Below are positions 36,831 to 45,210 of a stretch of 64,000 nt of DNA, piece after piece; position 1 is the first letter of the stretch; every line of letters starts with the position of its first letter. The translations under genes were made by a program, and so were the position numbers. Location of the stretch: positions 124,001 through 188,000 of the forward strand of contig MPMV01000001.1 of NCBI GenBank assembly GCA_002238685.1, read 5' to 3'. The DNA comes from a bacterium EF100-94H03 bin56 (GTDB lineage Bacteria; Pseudomonadota; Alphaproteobacteria; SP197). The notes under the pieces are model-generated. The model ran no database searches, was not told where the DNA came from, and saw only the letters and a program-made list of their open reading frames with translations.

Positions 36831-38984
36831 ATGACGGCACGCACCCACTGGCTTGCGCCTCTGCTGGCGCCCCGATCCATTGCCCTTGTCGGTGGGTCGC
36901 CGCGGCCCGGCTCCGTCGGAAACCTCATGGTGAAGAGCCTTCTGGCGGGTGGTTACCCTGGCAGTCTTGTCGTGGTGAATCCGAGGCATTCCGCCGTCGA
37001 AGGAATCGAGGCCAGGGCTTCCATGGCGGAGCTCCCGGGCCCGGTCGATCTAGCCGTCCTGTCGGTGGCCGCGCATCGCATGGAAGGGGTTTTCGATGAG
37101 GCGATCTGCGCCGGAATCCGGGCAATGGTCATCTTTGATGCCTGTCTCCCGGATGACGACCGGAAACCTCGACTTCTCGAACGCCTGAAGGCGATGGCCC
37201 GCGAGGCGGGTGTCCCGGTGTGCGGTGGCAACGGCATGGGATTCTACAACTTTGACGCCCGGACCTTCGCGAGTTTCCAGGAACCCCTCGATACCGTGCC
37301 CGGCCATATCGCGGCCTTCTGCCACTCGGGATCGGTGTTCGGCATGCTGGCCAACGAGTCACGCCGGTTGCGCTTCAATCTTCTGGTGTCACAGGGACAG
37401 GAGATCAACGCATCAGTCGCGGACTACATGGACTACGCCCTGGAGCAGCCGACAACCCGTGTTCTGGCGCTCTTTGCCGAGGCGATCCGTGATCCGGACG
37501 CCTTTGTGCGGGCCGTTGCCAGGGCGCGTGACCGGGGGATTCCGGTTGTGGTCACGAAGGTCGGAAGAACTCCGGAAAGCGCCCGGCTTGCCCGGACACA
37601 CTCAGGGGCCCTTGCCGGAGACGACACGGCATTCGATGCAGTGTGCCGCCGCTACGGCGTGTTGCGCACGGACGATCTCGACGGACTCATGGCCGCGGCC
37701 CAGATCCTCGGTCTCGGAAAGACCGTGGGCGAGGGGGGATTTGCCGCGATTCTCGATTCGGGAGGATTGCGCGAACAGATGATGGATCTCGCCAGTGATA
37801 TGGGGCTTGAGTTTGCGCCACTGTCCAGGGCCACAATCAGCGCTCTCGAGTCCTGTCTCGACATTGGACTTGAGGCGGTCAATCCCCTCGATGCGGCCGG
37901 TCGTTACAACGAACGTCTCGGACCCGTGATGATCCAGTGTGCCGGCATTCTCGAACGGGATCCCGGAGTTGCGATCCTTGCCCATGAGTACTTCCGCACG
38001 GACCGGCACGAGGGCCTGCCTGAAATCGGCGCGGCGGCGCGGCGGATTGCCGGTGAATCGGAAAAGCCCTACATACTCACCAACTCCCTTGGTATCGCGC
38101 ATAACGGGGCCTTCGCCAGCGACATGCTCGACAGCGGCGTGCCGGTGATCAACGGTGTGAAGCCGCTTCTCACGGCCGTGAAGTGCGCTCTCGCCTATCG
38201 CGATCGACGGGTGCCTGACGATGGCGTGGCGCAGGTCGTGGACCCGGATCTCGTCCGGCTCTGGAGGGAACGTCTTGCCGGGGGTGATTCCCCTGGCGAA
38301 ACCGAAGTCCTCTCCATGCTGGGCGCTTTCGGCATCCCGGTCGCCGCGAGCCGGTTTTGCCGATCCCCCGACGAAGCCGCCGCGGCGGCCCGCGACATCG
38401 GATATCCGGTGGTGCTCAAGACGGCGGTCCCGGAACTCCATCACAAGTCCGACGGGGGCGGCGTTCGTCTCGACTTGAAGGACGAGGCCGCGGTGCGCGC
38501 TGCCGCCACCTCCCTGATGTCTCTTGGACCGGAGTTATGTGTCGCCGAAATGATCCACGGGCAAACCGAAGTGGCCTTCGGCATGGTGAATGATCCCCAA
38601 TGGGGCCCTGTGGTAATGGTGGGCGCCGGAGGCACCCTGGTGGAACTGCTTGACGACAAGGCCTCTTCACTGGCGCCATTCGGCGCCGACGAGGCCCGAC
38701 ATCTCATTGACGGACTCAGGATCCGGCGCCTGCTTGACGGCGTACGCTCCCGTCCGCCATGCGACGTTGCCCTGCTCTGCGTCGTGCTCAGCCGCTTTTC
38801 GGCCGTCTGCCACGCGCTGAAGGACGTGATTTCGGAGATGGACGTCAATCCGCTCATCGTCGGCGATGACTTCGTGAGGGCCGTTGATGCCGTGCTGATT
38901 CCCCGGCCGGCAGTCAAGCATTCCGACAGGCCCATTCCGCCGCCGGCGGCTGCCGGGCATCGGGCGCACACGGTCCCCGCATAG
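36831..38984 (+). CDS. NDP-forming acyl-CoA ligase
   Basis: A 717-residue protein of the ADP-forming acyl-CoA synthetase superfamily. Order: CoA-binding Rossmann domain (RSIALVGGSPRPGSVGN), succinyl-CoA-ligase-like domains with the phosphohistidine in THSGALAGDD (about H257), then an ATP-grasp domain from about residue 490 (GYPVVLKTAVPELHHKSDGGGV). It would activate a carboxylic acid to its CoA ester. It is divergent from caiD, which suggests the acid may be carnitine or a related betaine; that is inference. The start at 36831 is preferred to 36798 because GAGGGG lies upstream. The DenV-like gene follows after 2 bases. Confidence 0.9.
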   Translation: MTARTHWLAPLLAPRSIALVGGSPRPGSVGNLMVKSLLAGGYPGSLVVVNPRHSAVEGIEARASMAELPGPVDLAVLSVAAHRMEGVFDEAICAGIRAMVIFDACLPDDDRKPRLLERLKAMAREAGVPVCGGNGMGFYNFDARTFASFQEPLDTVPGHIAAFCHSGSVFGMLANESRRLRFNLLVSQGQEINASVADYMDYALEQPTTRVLALFAEAIRDPDAFVRAVARARDRGIPVVVTKVGRTPESARLARTHSGALAGDDTAFDAVCRRYGVLRTDDLDGLMAAAQILGLGKTVGEGGFAAILDSGGLREQMMDLASDMGLEFAPLSRATISALESCLDIGLEAVNPLDAAGRYNERLGPVMIQCAGILERDPGVAILAHEYFRTDRHEGLPEIGAAARRIAGESEKPYILTNSLGIAHNGAFASDMLDSGVPVINGVKPLLTAVKCALAYRDRRVPDDGVAQVVDPDLVRLWRERLAGGDSPGETEVLSMLGAFGIPVAASRFCRSPDEAAAAARDIGYPVVLKTAVPELHHKSDGGGVRLDLKDEAAVRAAATSLMSLGPELCVAEMIHGQTEVAFGMVNDPQWGPVVMVGAGGTLVELLDDKASSLAPFGADEARHLIDGLRIRRLLDGVRSRPPCDVALLCVVLSRFSAVCHALKDVISEMDVNPLIVGDDFVRAVDAVLIPRPAVKHSDRPIPPPAAAGHRAHTVPA

Positions 38985-38986
38985 GC

Positions 38987-39478
38987 ATGCGCTTGTGGAG
39001 TCTGCATCCTTGCCATCTTGATGCGAGCGGTCTGGTGGCCCTGTGGCGTGAGGGTCTTCTTGCCCAGGCCGTTCTTGCCGGAAGGACCAGCGGATACCGC
39101 CATCATCCCCAGTTGATCCGGTTCCGCAACGAGACCGCACCGGTGGCGGTGATCGGGAGCTATCTGTGGGCCGTCCATGTCGAAGCGGTGTCACGGGGAT
39201 ACCGGTTCGACGGCGCCAAGATCGAGGCCTGTGCAGAGACAGTCGTGATTGACGTATCCCGGCGCCAGGTCGACTTCGAGTGGCGTCACCTCATGGCGAA
39301 GCTGGCGCGCCGCTCGCCCGCGTGGCGGCAATGGAATGAAACGGCCACGCGGCGGCTCCATCCGCTGTTCCGCATCGTCGATGGCAGAATTGCCGACTGG
39401 GAAGCAAGCAAGCCCGGCTTTCCGGACCCCGAACTGAGGCAAGCCACCGCTCGACCGCGCGCATCGACGCGGGCGTAG
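38987..39478 (+). CDS. Pyrimidine dimer DNA glycosylase (DenV/endonuclease V-like)
   Basis: A 163-residue protein with the look of the DenV family, after T4 endonuclease V: MRLWSLHPCHLDASGLVALWREGLLAQAVL, then the GYRHHPQLIRF block. These enzymes excise UV-induced cyclobutane dimers by combined glycosylase and lyase action. In T4 the catalytic amine is the N-terminal threonine; here the start is MRLWSLH, as in the bacterial branch. It lies 2 bases after the CoA ligase stop, so it may be co-transcribed, with no evident functional link. Confidence 0.83.
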   Translation: MRLWSLHPCHLDASGLVALWREGLLAQAVLAGRTSGYRHHPQLIRFRNETAPVAVIGSYLWAVHVEAVSRGYRFDGAKIEACAETVVIDVSRRQVDFEWRHLMAKLARRSPAWRQWNETATRRLHPLFRIVDGRIADWEASKPGFPDPELRQATARPRASTRA

Positions 39479-39565
39479 CAGGGTGATTCGCTCGATGCGG
39501 GACGTGCCGGTCAGAACCGATGTGCCGTTTCGGTGACCGGCGCGATTCAACTGCCGGGGAACGCG

Positions 39566-40162
39566 TCAACTGGCGTTGGTGTCGTCGATCCCTGACACGA
39601 TATGGCTGACAATGCCGTAGTCGCGGGCTTCTTCCGGCGTGAGCCAGTGGTTGCGGTCCGTGTCCCGCGCCACCTGCTCGAGAGACTGTCCTGTTTCGCC
39701 GGCAATGATCTGATTGAGGCGGTCGCGCATCTTCAGGATCTCCCGGGCCTCGATCTCCATGTCGACGGCACTGCCACCGATGCCGCCCATGGGCTGGTGA
39801 AGCAGGAAACGGGTGTTGGGCGTGCAGTAGCGCCTTTCCCGTGCCGCGGCGAGGTAGACATGCACACCCGCACTGGCCACCCAGCCGGTTCCGATGACCG
39901 TCACGGGAGCGCCGATGAAGCGGATCATGTCGTGAATGGCATCGCCCGACTCGACATGGCCTCCCGGTGAGCTGATCACCATGCGGACGGGTTCATGCGA
40001 GATCTCGCTCAGCGCAAGGAGCTGTCCGGTCGTCTCGCGCGCCACTTTTTCGTTGATCTCGCCGAAGAGCAGGATCAGGCGGGAGTCGAAGAGGATCTTC
40101 GCCGCTGCGGCAGTCTTGTCGCGGGGGTCCCGCTCGTCTTCAGACAGCACCGGTGTTGTCAT
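39566..40162 (-). CDS. ClpP-like protease subunit
   Basis: A 198-residue serine peptidase of the ClpP family. The catalytic serine is in WVASAGV, the histidine in FLLHQPMGG, and the aspartate in ARDTDRN. ClpP assembles into a tetradecamer that degrades proteins fed by ClpX or ClpA. It differs from housekeeping ClpP, where the serine block reads AASMG, and no clpX or tig is nearby, so it is probably a second paralogue. It follows ftsY by about 50 bases on the same strand and could be the end of the dapF-mtaB-ftsY operon. A GTG at 40168 is an alternative start. Confidence 0.9.
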   Translation of the reverse strand: MTTPVLSEDERDPRDKTAAAAKILFDSRLILLFGEINEKVARETTGQLLALSEISHEPVRMVISSPGGHVESGDAIHDMIRFIGAPVTVIGTGWVASAGVHVYLAAARERRYCTPNTRFLLHQPMGGIGGSAVDMEIEAREILKMRDRLNQIIAGETGQSLEQVARDTDRNHWLTPEEARDYGIVSHIVSGIDDTNAS

Positions 40163-40213
40163 GCGCACCGTATCCGGTTGAATGGAGGCTGACGAATAGC
40201 AGTCCCGGGGTGG

Positions 40214-41137
40214 TCAGGAAAGCCCCATGAGAGAGCGGGCGTACTCGCGCGCCTCGAAGGGCTTGAGATCATCGGTCCCCTCGCCAACGCCGATGGCGTG
40301 CAGGGGAAGCTGGAATCGTTCGCCCAGACCGACGACGACTCCGCCCCGCGCCGATCCATCGAGCTTGGTGACGATCAGTCCGGTAATGTCGCACGCATCA
40401 CGGAAGGTCTCGACCTGGGCGTGGGCGTTCTGGCCGGTGGTCGCGTCGACGACAAGAACCCGGTCGTGTGGCGCACTGGCATCCAGCTTGCCCAATACCC
40501 GTCGGATCTTGACCAGTTCGTCCATCAAATGGCGCTTGTTGTGGAGACGGCCGGCAGTGTCGACGAGAAGGAGGTCCGCATTGTGCGATTGCGCCGTCTG
40601 GTAGGCGGTGTAGGCAAGGGCTGCGGGATCGCCTCCCTCCTTGCCGCTCACCACGATGGCGCCGGTCCTGCGGCCCCAGATCCCGAGCTGTTCGATGGCT
40701 GCCGCCCGAAAGGTATCGCCGGCGGCCAGCACCACGGCGAGACCGTTTTCGCGGTGCTGCCGCGCGAGTTTGCCGATCGTCGTGGTCTTGCCTGTCCCGT
40801 TGACTCCCATCACCAGGACGACATGGGGACGATTGGCGGGATCAGGACACAGGGGCACGGCGAGCGGCTCGAGAATGCGGGTGATGTGTTCGGCAAGATC
40901 GCCGCGCACTTCCTCATCCGTCACCTGCCGGTTGAACCGCTGGCGCGAGAGTTCCGCCACCAGGGTGGCCGCCGTGGTCACTCCGATATCGCCCTCGATC
41001 AGCACGTCCTCGAGGTCCCCGAGAGCTGCACTGTCGAGCTTTCTGGCGTTGACGATCGCTCCGATCGATTCCTTCAGCCTGTCCGAAGAGCGCGTGAGAC
41101 CGGAACGCAGCCGGGCGAACCAACCGTCTCTGCTCAC
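40214..41137 (-). CDS. ftsY: Signal recognition particle receptor FtsY
   Basis: A 307-residue SRP GTPase. The N domain covers residues 1-100; the G domain has GVNGTGKTTTIGKLA, DTFRAAA, the closing DTAGR and TKLDGSARGG. It docks ribosome-SRP complexes to the inner membrane together with Ffh, which lies 2.6 kb away on the other strand. The long acidic N-terminal domain of E. coli FtsY is absent, as usual in alphaproteobacteria. Its ATG overlaps the mtaB stop by 4 bases. Confidence 0.97.
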   Translation of the reverse strand: MSRDGWFARLRSGLTRSSDRLKESIGAIVNARKLDSAALGDLEDVLIEGDIGVTTAATLVAELSRQRFNRQVTDEEVRGDLAEHITRILEPLAVPLCPDPANRPHVVLVMGVNGTGKTTTIGKLARQHRENGLAVVLAAGDTFRAAAIEQLGIWGRRTGAIVVSGKEGGDPAALAYTAYQTAQSHNADLLLVDTAGRLHNKRHLMDELVKIRRVLGKLDASAPHDRVLVVDATTGQNAHAQVETFRDACDITGLIVTKLDGSARGGVVVGLGERFQLPLHAIGVGEGTDDLKPFEAREYARSLMGLS

Positions 41138-42330
41138 GGGCCGGGTCCCGTGAGAAGCCTGTCACCGTCGCGGCCGGTGAGGACGAGTGCATGGATGCTG
41201 CCCGTTGCGAGTTCCACGGGCGTCGCCACCGGGGCATAGTGTTCCGTGCGGCCTGTGCCCGGGGATTCGACGAGAACGGCAGACGTGGAGCCAACAAGAG
41301 AGTCAAGACAGGCGACGGCAGCGGCCGCGCCGGCCTGCCGCAGCCTCGCCGCACGCTCCTTTCTCACCTGGCGCGGAAGGGACGGCATCCTTGCTGCGGG
41401 TGTTCCGGGCCGCTCGGAATAGGGAAAGACATGGAGCCATGTCAGGCCACAATCGTCCACGTGGGCCAGGGTATTGGCAAACATGCCTTCCGATTCGGTG
41501 GGAAACCCGGCAATCAGATCGGCGCCGAACACGATGTCGGGACGCAGCCGGCGCACGCTCCGGCAAAAGCGGACAGCGTCAAGCGGTGTGTGCCGGCGTC
41601 TCATTCGCTTGAGAATCATCGGATCACCCGCCTGAAGTGACAGGTGAAGGTGGGGCATGAGGCGCTCCTCGCACGCAATCGCATCGAGGAGTGTCCCGTC
41701 GACTTCTGCGACATCGAGGCTGGTCAACCTCAGTCGCGGCAGTTCGGGTACGCCGGCGAGGATGGCGCGGACAAGGTCGCCGAGGCGGGGCCGGTCCGGA
41801 AAATCCTGACCCCATGCCGTGATGTCGACGCCGGTCAGCACCACCTCGTTGCACCCGGATGAGACGATGTCTCCAACATCGTTGATGACATCCTCAGCCG
41901 GACGGCTTCTCGAGGCGCCGCGACCGCGGGGGATGATGCAGAACGTGCAATGATGATCACACCCGTTCTGCACCTCAACGGGTGTCCGGGCCTTCGCTGC
42001 CGGGGGTACGGTCCGCGATGGGGCGGGCGCCGTGGTCCACGTCTCGCGGCGGGTCTTGAGGCCGTTGGCCACGACACGATCGATCTCCGGCATGGCGGTC
42101 CACGCCTGGTGGTCGATCTCGCTGGCGCAGCCGGTGGCGACGATGGTGGCCGACGGATGCTCTCGGCGCAGCCGGCGCACCATCTGGCGCGCCTGACGCT
42201 CGGCCTCGGCCGTCACGGCGCAGGTGTTGACGACAATCGTGTTCTCCACACCGCCCGATTCCAGGTGACGGGACATGATTGCCGCCTCCCGGGAGTTGAG
42301 CCGGCAGCCGAAGTTCACCACATGGCTCAT
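41134..42330 (-). CDS. mtaB: tRNA t6A37 methylthiotransferase MtaB
   Basis: A 398-residue radical-SAM methylthiotransferase that converts t6A37 to ms2t6A37 in tRNAs. The N-terminal domain has three cluster cysteines (NFGCRLN, VNTCAVT, ATGCAS); the radical-SAM motif is CDHHCTFCIIPRGRG; a C-terminal TRAM-like segment follows (VLVESPGTGRTEHYAPV). The start at 42330 (MSHVVNFGC) overlaps the dapF stop by 4 bases; the longer frame to 42363 is unneeded. Co-translation with dapF and ftsY is likely. Confidence 0.96.
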   Translation of the reverse strand: MSHVVNFGCRLNSREAAIMSRHLESGGVENTIVVNTCAVTAEAERQARQMVRRLRREHPSATIVATGCASEIDHQAWTAMPEIDRVVANGLKTRRETWTTAPAPSRTVPPAAKARTPVEVQNGCDHHCTFCIIPRGRGASRSRPAEDVINDVGDIVSSGCNEVVLTGVDITAWGQDFPDRPRLGDLVRAILAGVPELPRLRLTSLDVAEVDGTLLDAIACEERLMPHLHLSLQAGDPMILKRMRRRHTPLDAVRFCRSVRRLRPDIVFGADLIAGFPTESEGMFANTLAHVDDCGLTWLHVFPYSERPGTPAARMPSLPRQVRKERAARLRQAGAAAAVACLDSLVGSTSAVLVESPGTGRTEHYAPVATPVELATGSIHALVLTGRDGDRLLTGPGP

Positions 42331-43154
42331 GCCGTGATCTCCGGCATGAGCGTTCCCCTGCACACCAGGCTGGCGGGTCCGGTCATGTGAACATGTCCGT
42401 TCTCGCGCCAGTCGAGGTCGAGGGCACCGCCCGGCAGGGCCACGGTCACATGGCGCAGGGTAAGGCCGAGCCGGTGTCCGGCGACGGCGATGGCGCAGGC
42501 CGCGGAACCGCAGGCACGTGTTGCGCCAGCCCCCCGCTCCCAGACCCGCGCCCGCACTCTCGTGACCGTCTCGACCGAGGCAAAGCTGATGTTGGCCCGT
42601 CGCGGGAAAAGAGGGTTTTCCTCGAGCAGCGGTCCGGTCGCCGCAAGATCAACCGCATCGCAGTCCTCGACGAAGAGGACGGCATGTGGATTGCCGATAC
42701 TGACACAGGTGGCGGGCGAAGGTGCGGCATCGCCGAGATCCACCTGAAGCGTGTCCGATGGCCTCGCCAGCGGGATGTCCTGCCAGCCGAGCCGGGGCTC
42801 GCCCATGTCGACGTCGAACATCCCGACTCCACGCCGGCGTGCCTTCAACAGGCCGGACTCCGTTTCGATGCCGGCGTCATCCCTCCCGGTCTCTTCCATG
42901 AGCAGCCGGGCGACGCAGCGGGTTCCGTTGCCGCAGGCTTCGGCCTCGCTGCCGTCCGGATTCCAGATGCGCATGAAGGCATCGCCCGTGATCGAAGGCT
43001 CGAGACGGATGAGCTGGTCGCATCCCACACCGACACGGCGGTCGGCAATGGTGCGGATCGCGCATGAGGGCAGGGGTGCGGCACGTTCCCGGGCGTCAAT
43101 GATGACGAAGTCATTGCCCAGGCCGTGCATCTTGACGAAACTGACAGGATCCAT
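42327..43154 (-). CDS. dapF: Diaminopimelate epimerase
   Basis: A 275-residue cofactor-independent epimerase that turns LL-DAP into meso-DAP for lysine and peptidoglycan. The two catalytic cysteines are in ACGNGTRC and RACGSAAC. SFVKMHGLGNDFVIIDAR is the standard N-terminus, and GNPHAV is conserved. The start at 43154 is preferred, because upstream codons do not belong to the family. It leads the dapF-mtaB-ftsY operon and is divergent from the ATC-hydrolase-like gene by 66 bases. Confidence 0.97.
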   Translation of the reverse strand: MDPVSFVKMHGLGNDFVIIDARERAAPLPSCAIRTIADRRVGVGCDQLIRLEPSITGDAFMRIWNPDGSEAEACGNGTRCVARLLMEETGRDDAGIETESGLLKARRRGVGMFDVDMGEPRLGWQDIPLARPSDTLQVDLGDAAPSPATCVSIGNPHAVLFVEDCDAVDLAATGPLLEENPLFPRRANISFASVETVTRVRARVWERGAGATRACGSAACAIAVAGHRLGLTLRHVTVALPGGALDLDWRENGHVHMTGPASLVCRGTLMPEITA

Positions 43155-43220
43155 GGCTGTTGCTATATAGGGGCGGACGCCACGGGCGTCCATGCCCTCC
43201 CGGCAGACGAGGTGACTCCA

Positions 43221-43703
43221 ATGACAACGCTCAATCGCCTGCCGGTTCTCGAAAGGCGGCGAATTCAGGCCGAAGTTGTCAAGCCGCTCTGGCAGGCCAT
43301 GAAGGCCGAGGTCGGCGAGGCGCGCGCGCGCCGCATCCTTTCATCGGCGATTGTCGAGGCGGCCATCGCCGAGGGACGCGAGTTCGCCGAGAAGAACGGA
43401 GGTCCCGGGGGAATCCGCGGATTCTTGTCCTTCCAGCATCTCTGGGATGCCGATGGCGCCCTTGAGACCGAGGTCTCGCGCAGCACGGATGACGAACACG
43501 TTTATCGCGTCACGCGGTGCCGCTATGCGGAAATGTACCGGGCGATGGGGCTGGCAGACATCGGTTTCGAGCTTTCCTGCAATCGGGACGCGACATTCGC
43601 GACAGGTTATGATTCGCGTATCCGCCTCAGCCGTACGCAGACCATCATGCAGGGTGCCGACCACTGCGATTTCCATTATCGGATGGCCCGGGAAGAGACC
43701 TGA
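43221..43703 (+). CDS. L-2-amino-thiazoline-4-carboxylic acid hydrolase family protein
   Basis: A 160-residue protein of the ATC hydrolase family. The C-terminal block CNRDATFATGYDS and MQGADHCDFHYR is characteristic, following a helical N-terminal half (RRIQAEVVKPLWQAMKAEVG). In Pseudomonas an ATC hydrolase opens the thiazoline ring to S-carbamoylcysteine in L-cysteine formation, but many family members occur in other settings. ATG 43221 has GAGGTGA about 8 bases upstream. ffh follows after 18 bases, so the two are probably co-transcribed. The true substrate is unknown. Confidence 0.82.
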   Translation: MTTLNRLPVLERRRIQAEVVKPLWQAMKAEVGEARARRILSSAIVEAAIAEGREFAEKNGGPGGIRGFLSFQHLWDADGALETEVSRSTDDEHVYRVTRCRYAEMYRAMGLADIGFELSCNRDATFATGYDSRIRLSRTQTIMQGADHCDFHYRMAREET

Positions 43704-43721
43704 GTCCCCAGGGGAGTCTCC

Positions 43722-45122
43722 ATGTTCGACAGGCTTACCACCAACTTTGAGGAAATTTTCACCCGGCTGCGGCACAAGGGCTCCCTGCGCGAGAGCGACA
43801 TAGACGCTGCTCTGCGTGAGGTGCGTGCCGCCCTGCTGGAGGCCGACGTCGCACTCTCGGTTGCCAGGGAATTTGTCGAAACGGTCCGCGAGCGGTCACG
43901 TGGTGCGGAGAGGCTGCGGGGCGTCAATCCGGCCCAGCAGGTCATCAAGCTCGTGCATGACCACCTGGTGGAAACGCTCGGTTCCGAATCCACCGGACTT
44001 GATCTCGCAGGCAATCCCCCCGTTGCCATGATGCTGGTCGGTCTCCAGGGCTCAGGCAAGACCACGACCACGGCCAAGATCGGGCGCTGGCTCCAGGATG
44101 GGGAGGGGAGGAGGAAAGTCCTGATGGCCTCCCTCGATGTCCGCCGTCCGGCGGCCCAGGAGCAGTTGGCGGTTCTCGGTGAACAGGCGGGGGTTGCAAC
44201 CCTGCCGATCGTAGTCGGAGAAGGCCCCCTTGCCATTGCCCGGCGCGCCCTCACGGCAGCGCGACGCAGCGCCACCGATGTCGTTCTCCTCGATACCGCG
44301 GGGCGACTCCATATCGACGATGAACTGATGGAGGAACTGGCAAGCGTCAGGGCGTTGGCATCGCCTCGCGAAGTGTTGTTCGTGGCGGATGCCATGACCG
44401 GGCAGGATGCGGTCAACAGCGCCCGGTCATTTCACGAGAGCGCCGGTGTTACCGGAATCGTCCTGACCCGGATTGACGGCGATGCCCGCGGCGGAGCTGC
44501 CCTCTCGATGCGGCAGGTCACCGGGTGTCCCATCAAGCTGTTGGGAACCGGTGAACAGCTCGACCAGCTGGAGTCCTTCCACCCCGACCGCCTCGCCGGC
44601 CAGATTCTCGGCATGGGCGACGTCGTCAGCCTGGTGGAAAAGGCTGCCCGGGTCGTGGAAGAGGAGGATGCGCAGAAACTGGCAAGGAAGATGGAGTCCG
44701 GGCAGGGACTCGACTTCGACGATCTGCGCCTGCAGATATCGCACCTGCGTCGGATGGGCGGCATGCAGGGGCTTCTCGGAATGCTGCCGGGCGTCGCCCG
44801 GGCGCGCCGGGAGATGGAGGCCTCGAAACTCGACGAGGCCGCGCTCGGCCGCATCGAGGCCATCCTCTCGTCGATGACCCCGGCCGAGCGCCGTGATCCG
44901 CGCATCATTCACGCGAGCCGCAAGAAGCGCATCGCCGCCGGTTCGGGCACCCGTATCCAGGATGTCAACAGAGTCATGAAAATGCATGCCCAGATGAATG
45001 GCAGCATGAAGAAGGTCCGCAGGATGGCGAAGCGGGGCCAACTTCCGCCCGGCTTCGAGATGCCTGAATCCGGGAGCCCGTTGTCCGGCATCGACATGCC
45101 GGGCGGACTGAAGTTCCCCTGA
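43722..45122 (+). CDS. ffh: Signal recognition particle protein Ffh
   Basis: A 466-residue SRP54 homologue. N domain (residues 1-95), GTPase domain with GLQGSGKTTTTAKI, DTAGR and TRIDGDARGG, then a methionine-rich M domain (about 320-440) that binds 4.5S RNA and signal peptides. It works with FtsY, encoded nearby. The usual downstream neighbours rpsP-rimM-trmD are absent here; a strong hairpin and a convergent gene follow instead. Confidence 0.97.
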   Translation: MFDRLTTNFEEIFTRLRHKGSLRESDIDAALREVRAALLEADVALSVAREFVETVRERSRGAERLRGVNPAQQVIKLVHDHLVETLGSESTGLDLAGNPPVAMMLVGLQGSGKTTTTAKIGRWLQDGEGRRKVLMASLDVRRPAAQEQLAVLGEQAGVATLPIVVGEGPLAIARRALTAARRSATDVVLLDTAGRLHIDDELMEELASVRALASPREVLFVADAMTGQDAVNSARSFHESAGVTGIVLTRIDGDARGGAALSMRQVTGCPIKLLGTGEQLDQLESFHPDRLAGQILGMGDVVSLVEKAARVVEEEDAQKLARKMESGQGLDFDDLRLQISHLRRMGGMQGLLGMLPGVARARREMEASKLDEAALGRIEAILSSMTPAERRDPRIIHASRKKRIAAGSGTRIQDVNRVMKMHAQMNGSMKKVRRMAKRGQLPPGFEMPESGSPLSGIDMPGGLKFP

Positions 45123-45158
45123 ACGGGACCAGGACCACAACCACCTCGTCCGGATCAC

Positions 45159-45194
45159 CAGACAGTGCCGGGGCTGGCGTCCCGGCACTGTCTG
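45159..45194. terminator. Strong bidirectional hairpin between ffh and the betaine-binding gene
   Basis: Perfect 14-bp inverted repeat (CAGACAGTGCCGGG / CCCGGCACTGTCTG) with a 7-base loop, 36 bases after the ffh stop and 16 bases after the stop of the convergent gene. No T-run follows on either strand, so it may act as a two-way hairpin terminator or 3'-end protector. Confidence 0.75.
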
Positions 45195-45210
45195 TCTGGT
45201 CAATAGGTGA

